From: Achromobacter sp. MYb9
GTDB taxonomy: Bacteria; Pseudomonadota; Gammaproteobacteria; Burkholderiales; Burkholderiaceae_B
Reading direction: 5' to 3'
Assembly: GCF_002975275.1 (NCBI RefSeq)
Contig: NZ_PCOQ01000017.1
Coordinates: 1-64,000, forward strand
DNA: 64,000 nt
The translations under genes and the position numbers were made by a program. Shown piece after piece: positions 62,675 through 64,000 of the stretch. Below the pieces are notes generated by a model. The model worked only from the letters and a program-made list of their open reading frames with translations, was not told where the DNA came from and ran no database searches. The stretch's first letter is position 1. The number at the start of each line of letters is the position of its first letter.

Positions 62675-64000
62675 TCAGAGCGGCCGGGCCGCGACTGGGG
62701 CAGAGGTGGTGATCGCGCTTGCGCTGACGCCGTTGCCGTCCAGGCCGAGGGCAGGCGAACCTGCGGCAGGCGAACCTGCGGCGGGGGCATTGTTCGCCCG
62801 GGGCGCCGGGATCGGCATCAATGGGGCCTGGATCGGGCTGTTGGGGTTCGGCGGCTGCACGGAGGTGCCAGGGGCCGGCAGCGGCTTGACCGAGGTGTCG
62901 ACGCCGTCGGTGGAGCGGTTGTTGTTGAGGAAATCGGTCAGGGCATCTCCCGAGGACAAGTCCAGCGAGGCGACGGCCTGGCCCGGCGGGAATTCCGAGA
63001 AGTAGTACTCGCCGTTCTCGACCAGCAGCCCATCCGGGCGCGGCGCCTGCTTGGCGTCCGGCACGCCCTTGAGCACCGGCTGCATGAAGTCCAGCCAGGT
63101 CGACAGGGCCAGGCCGCTGCCGAATTCGTTCGTGCCCAGCGATTTTGGCTGATCGAAACCCATCCAGACCGTGGTGGCCAGCGCGGGCGTGAAACCCGAG
63201 AACCAGACGTCCACGGCTTCGTTGGTGGTGCCGGTCTTGCCGCCGACGTCGTTGCGCTTGAGCACCTGGTGCGCGCGCGCCGCGGTGCCGCTGGTGGTGA
63301 CGCCGCGCAGGATGTCGTCCATGACCCAGGCGGTGCGCGGATCGATGGCGCGGGCGGCTTCGTCGCCCGCGCGGACGGGTTGCGCCTGCATCAGCACTTT
63401 GCCGGAGCGGTCGGTGACGTGATCGACCAGATACGGCGTGACGCGATAGCCGCCGTTGGCGAAGACGCTGTAGCCATTGACCACCTGCAAAGGCGTGGCG
63501 CCGCCCGCGCCCAGCGCCAGCGGCAGCACGGCCGGCCAGCGCGACTTATCGAAGCCGAAGCGGGTCAGGTAGTCCTGCGCGTACTGTGGCGAGATGGCTT
63601 GCAGGATGCGGATCGACACCATGTTCTTGGAACGGTACAGGCCCTGGCGCAAGGTGAGCATGGGCTCGTACTTGTTGCCGTCGTTCTTGGGCTGCCAGTC
63701 TTTTGAGCCGGTCTGGGCCGCGGTCAGCATGAACGGCTGGTCCGAGATCTGCGTGGCGGGCGTGAAGCCGCGTTCCAGCGCCGCCGCGTAGACGAACGGC
63801 TTGATGTTGGAACCGGGCTGGCGCCAGGCCTGGGTCACCCGGTTGAAGGTGCCGCGGTTGTAGTCGAAGCCGCCGATCATGGCGCGGATGGCGCCATCCT
63901 GGGGCGCCATGGACACCAGCGCCGCCTGCAGAGCCGGCATGTTGATGATTTCCCAGCCCTCCGTTTCCTTGTCGCCGGTCTTGTGGATGTAGACCACGGA
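62675..64000 (-). CDS. mrcA: Penicillin-binding protein 1A, C-terminal part (gene continues beyond window)
   Basis: About 441 residues of the C-terminal portion are present. The transpeptidase motifs are all there: the active serine in PGSNIKP (SxxK), SKN in YRSKNMVS and KTG in VGGKTGTTN. The tail of about 100 residues is rich in Pro and Ala, with a short repeat (AAGSPAAGSPA). PBP1A polymerises and cross-links peptidoglycan at the inner membrane. The transglycosylase domain and the start lie outside the right edge. Confidence 0.95.
   Translation of the reverse strand, partial: SVVYIHKTGDKETEGWEIINMPALQAALVSMAPQDGAIRAMIGGFDYNRGTFNRVTQAWRQPGSNIKPFVYAAALERGFTPATQISDQPFMLTAAQTGSKDWQPKNDGNKYEPMLTLRQGLYRSKNMVSIRILQAISPQYAQDYLTRFGFDKSRWPAVLPLALGAGGATPLQVVNGYSVFANGGYRVTPYLVDHVTDRSGKVLMQAQPVRAGDEAARAIDPRTAWVMDDILRGVTTSGTAARAHQVLKRNDVGGKTGTTNEAVDVWFSGFTPALATTVWMGFDQPKSLGTNEFGSGLALSTWLDFMQPVLKGVPDAKQAPRPDGLLVENGEYYFSEFPPGQAVASLDLSSGDALTDFLNNNRSTDGVDTSVKPLPAPGTSVQPPNPNSPIQAPLMPIPAPRANNAPAAGSPAAGSPALGLDGNGVSASAITTSAPVAARPL

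Overview
The window reads as a chromosomal segment of a high-GC betaproteobacterium of the family Alcaligenaceae, most like Achromobacter or Bordetella. This rests on the thrS-infC and rpmI-rplT-pheS-pheT-ihfA-merR housekeeping genes, two Bug-type (TctC) solute receptors, the gshB/EIIA/HPr/EI cluster and the general protein style. The genus is an inference, since nothing could be searched. I see no phage, insertion sequence or CRISPR array.

Layout. 1-1.7 kb: a TRAP small permease divergent from a LacI-type regulator, with a perfect palindromic operator between them. 1.7-11.4 kb: nine consecutive genes on the minus strand (FadR-type regulator, M20-type amidohydrolase, dipeptide-type ABC importer, cupin, acetylpolyamine-amidohydrolase-like enzyme, DMT transporter). 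They look like one uptake-and-deacylation unit. 11.7-16.9 kb: an ArnT-like glycosyltransferase, HemN, an orphan NarL-type response regulator and a lone dTDP-4-dehydrorhamnose reductase. 16.9-33.6 kb: the information-processing core. It holds thrS behind what looks like a classical threonine attenuator, infC with an AUC start, gshB, a regulatory PTS, glnK-amtB under a sigma-54/NtrC-type promoter, ubiK, comM, then rpmI-rplT-pheST-ihfA-merR. infC and rpmI, normally adjacent, are 8.9 kb apart here. 33.9-34.5 kb: tRNA-Pro(GGG), a heptanucleotide repeat tract and a cold-shock gene. 34.5-50.7 kb: accessory genes (CigR-like protein, PhzF, YpeA-like GNAT, AstE/AspA-like deacylase, two Bug receptors, RpiR, Lrp and LysR regulators, SYLF lipoprotein, DMT transporter, AGE epimerase, N-formylglutamate amidohydrolase and several small unknowns). 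50.8-54.8 kb: a tightly overlapping operon of a Tat-exported NMT1-type receptor, permease, ATPase and a membrane-anchored cytochrome c. 54.9-64 kb: LysR/SBF-like transporter pair, Rieske protein, ATM1-type ABC exporter, aldo/keto reductase, PepSY membrane protein with a small partner, metallophosphatase and the 3' part of a PBP1A gene.

The strongest candidate for something undescribed is the thrS leader. An 18-residue peptide with three consecutive threonine codons is followed by an intrinsic terminator just upstream of thrS. The whole 5' arm of that terminator can instead pair with the end of the peptide's own coding sequence. Other points worth checking are the nine-gene deacylation operon, the ABC-cytochrome c operon, and three tandem 15-base units in the rpmI leader.
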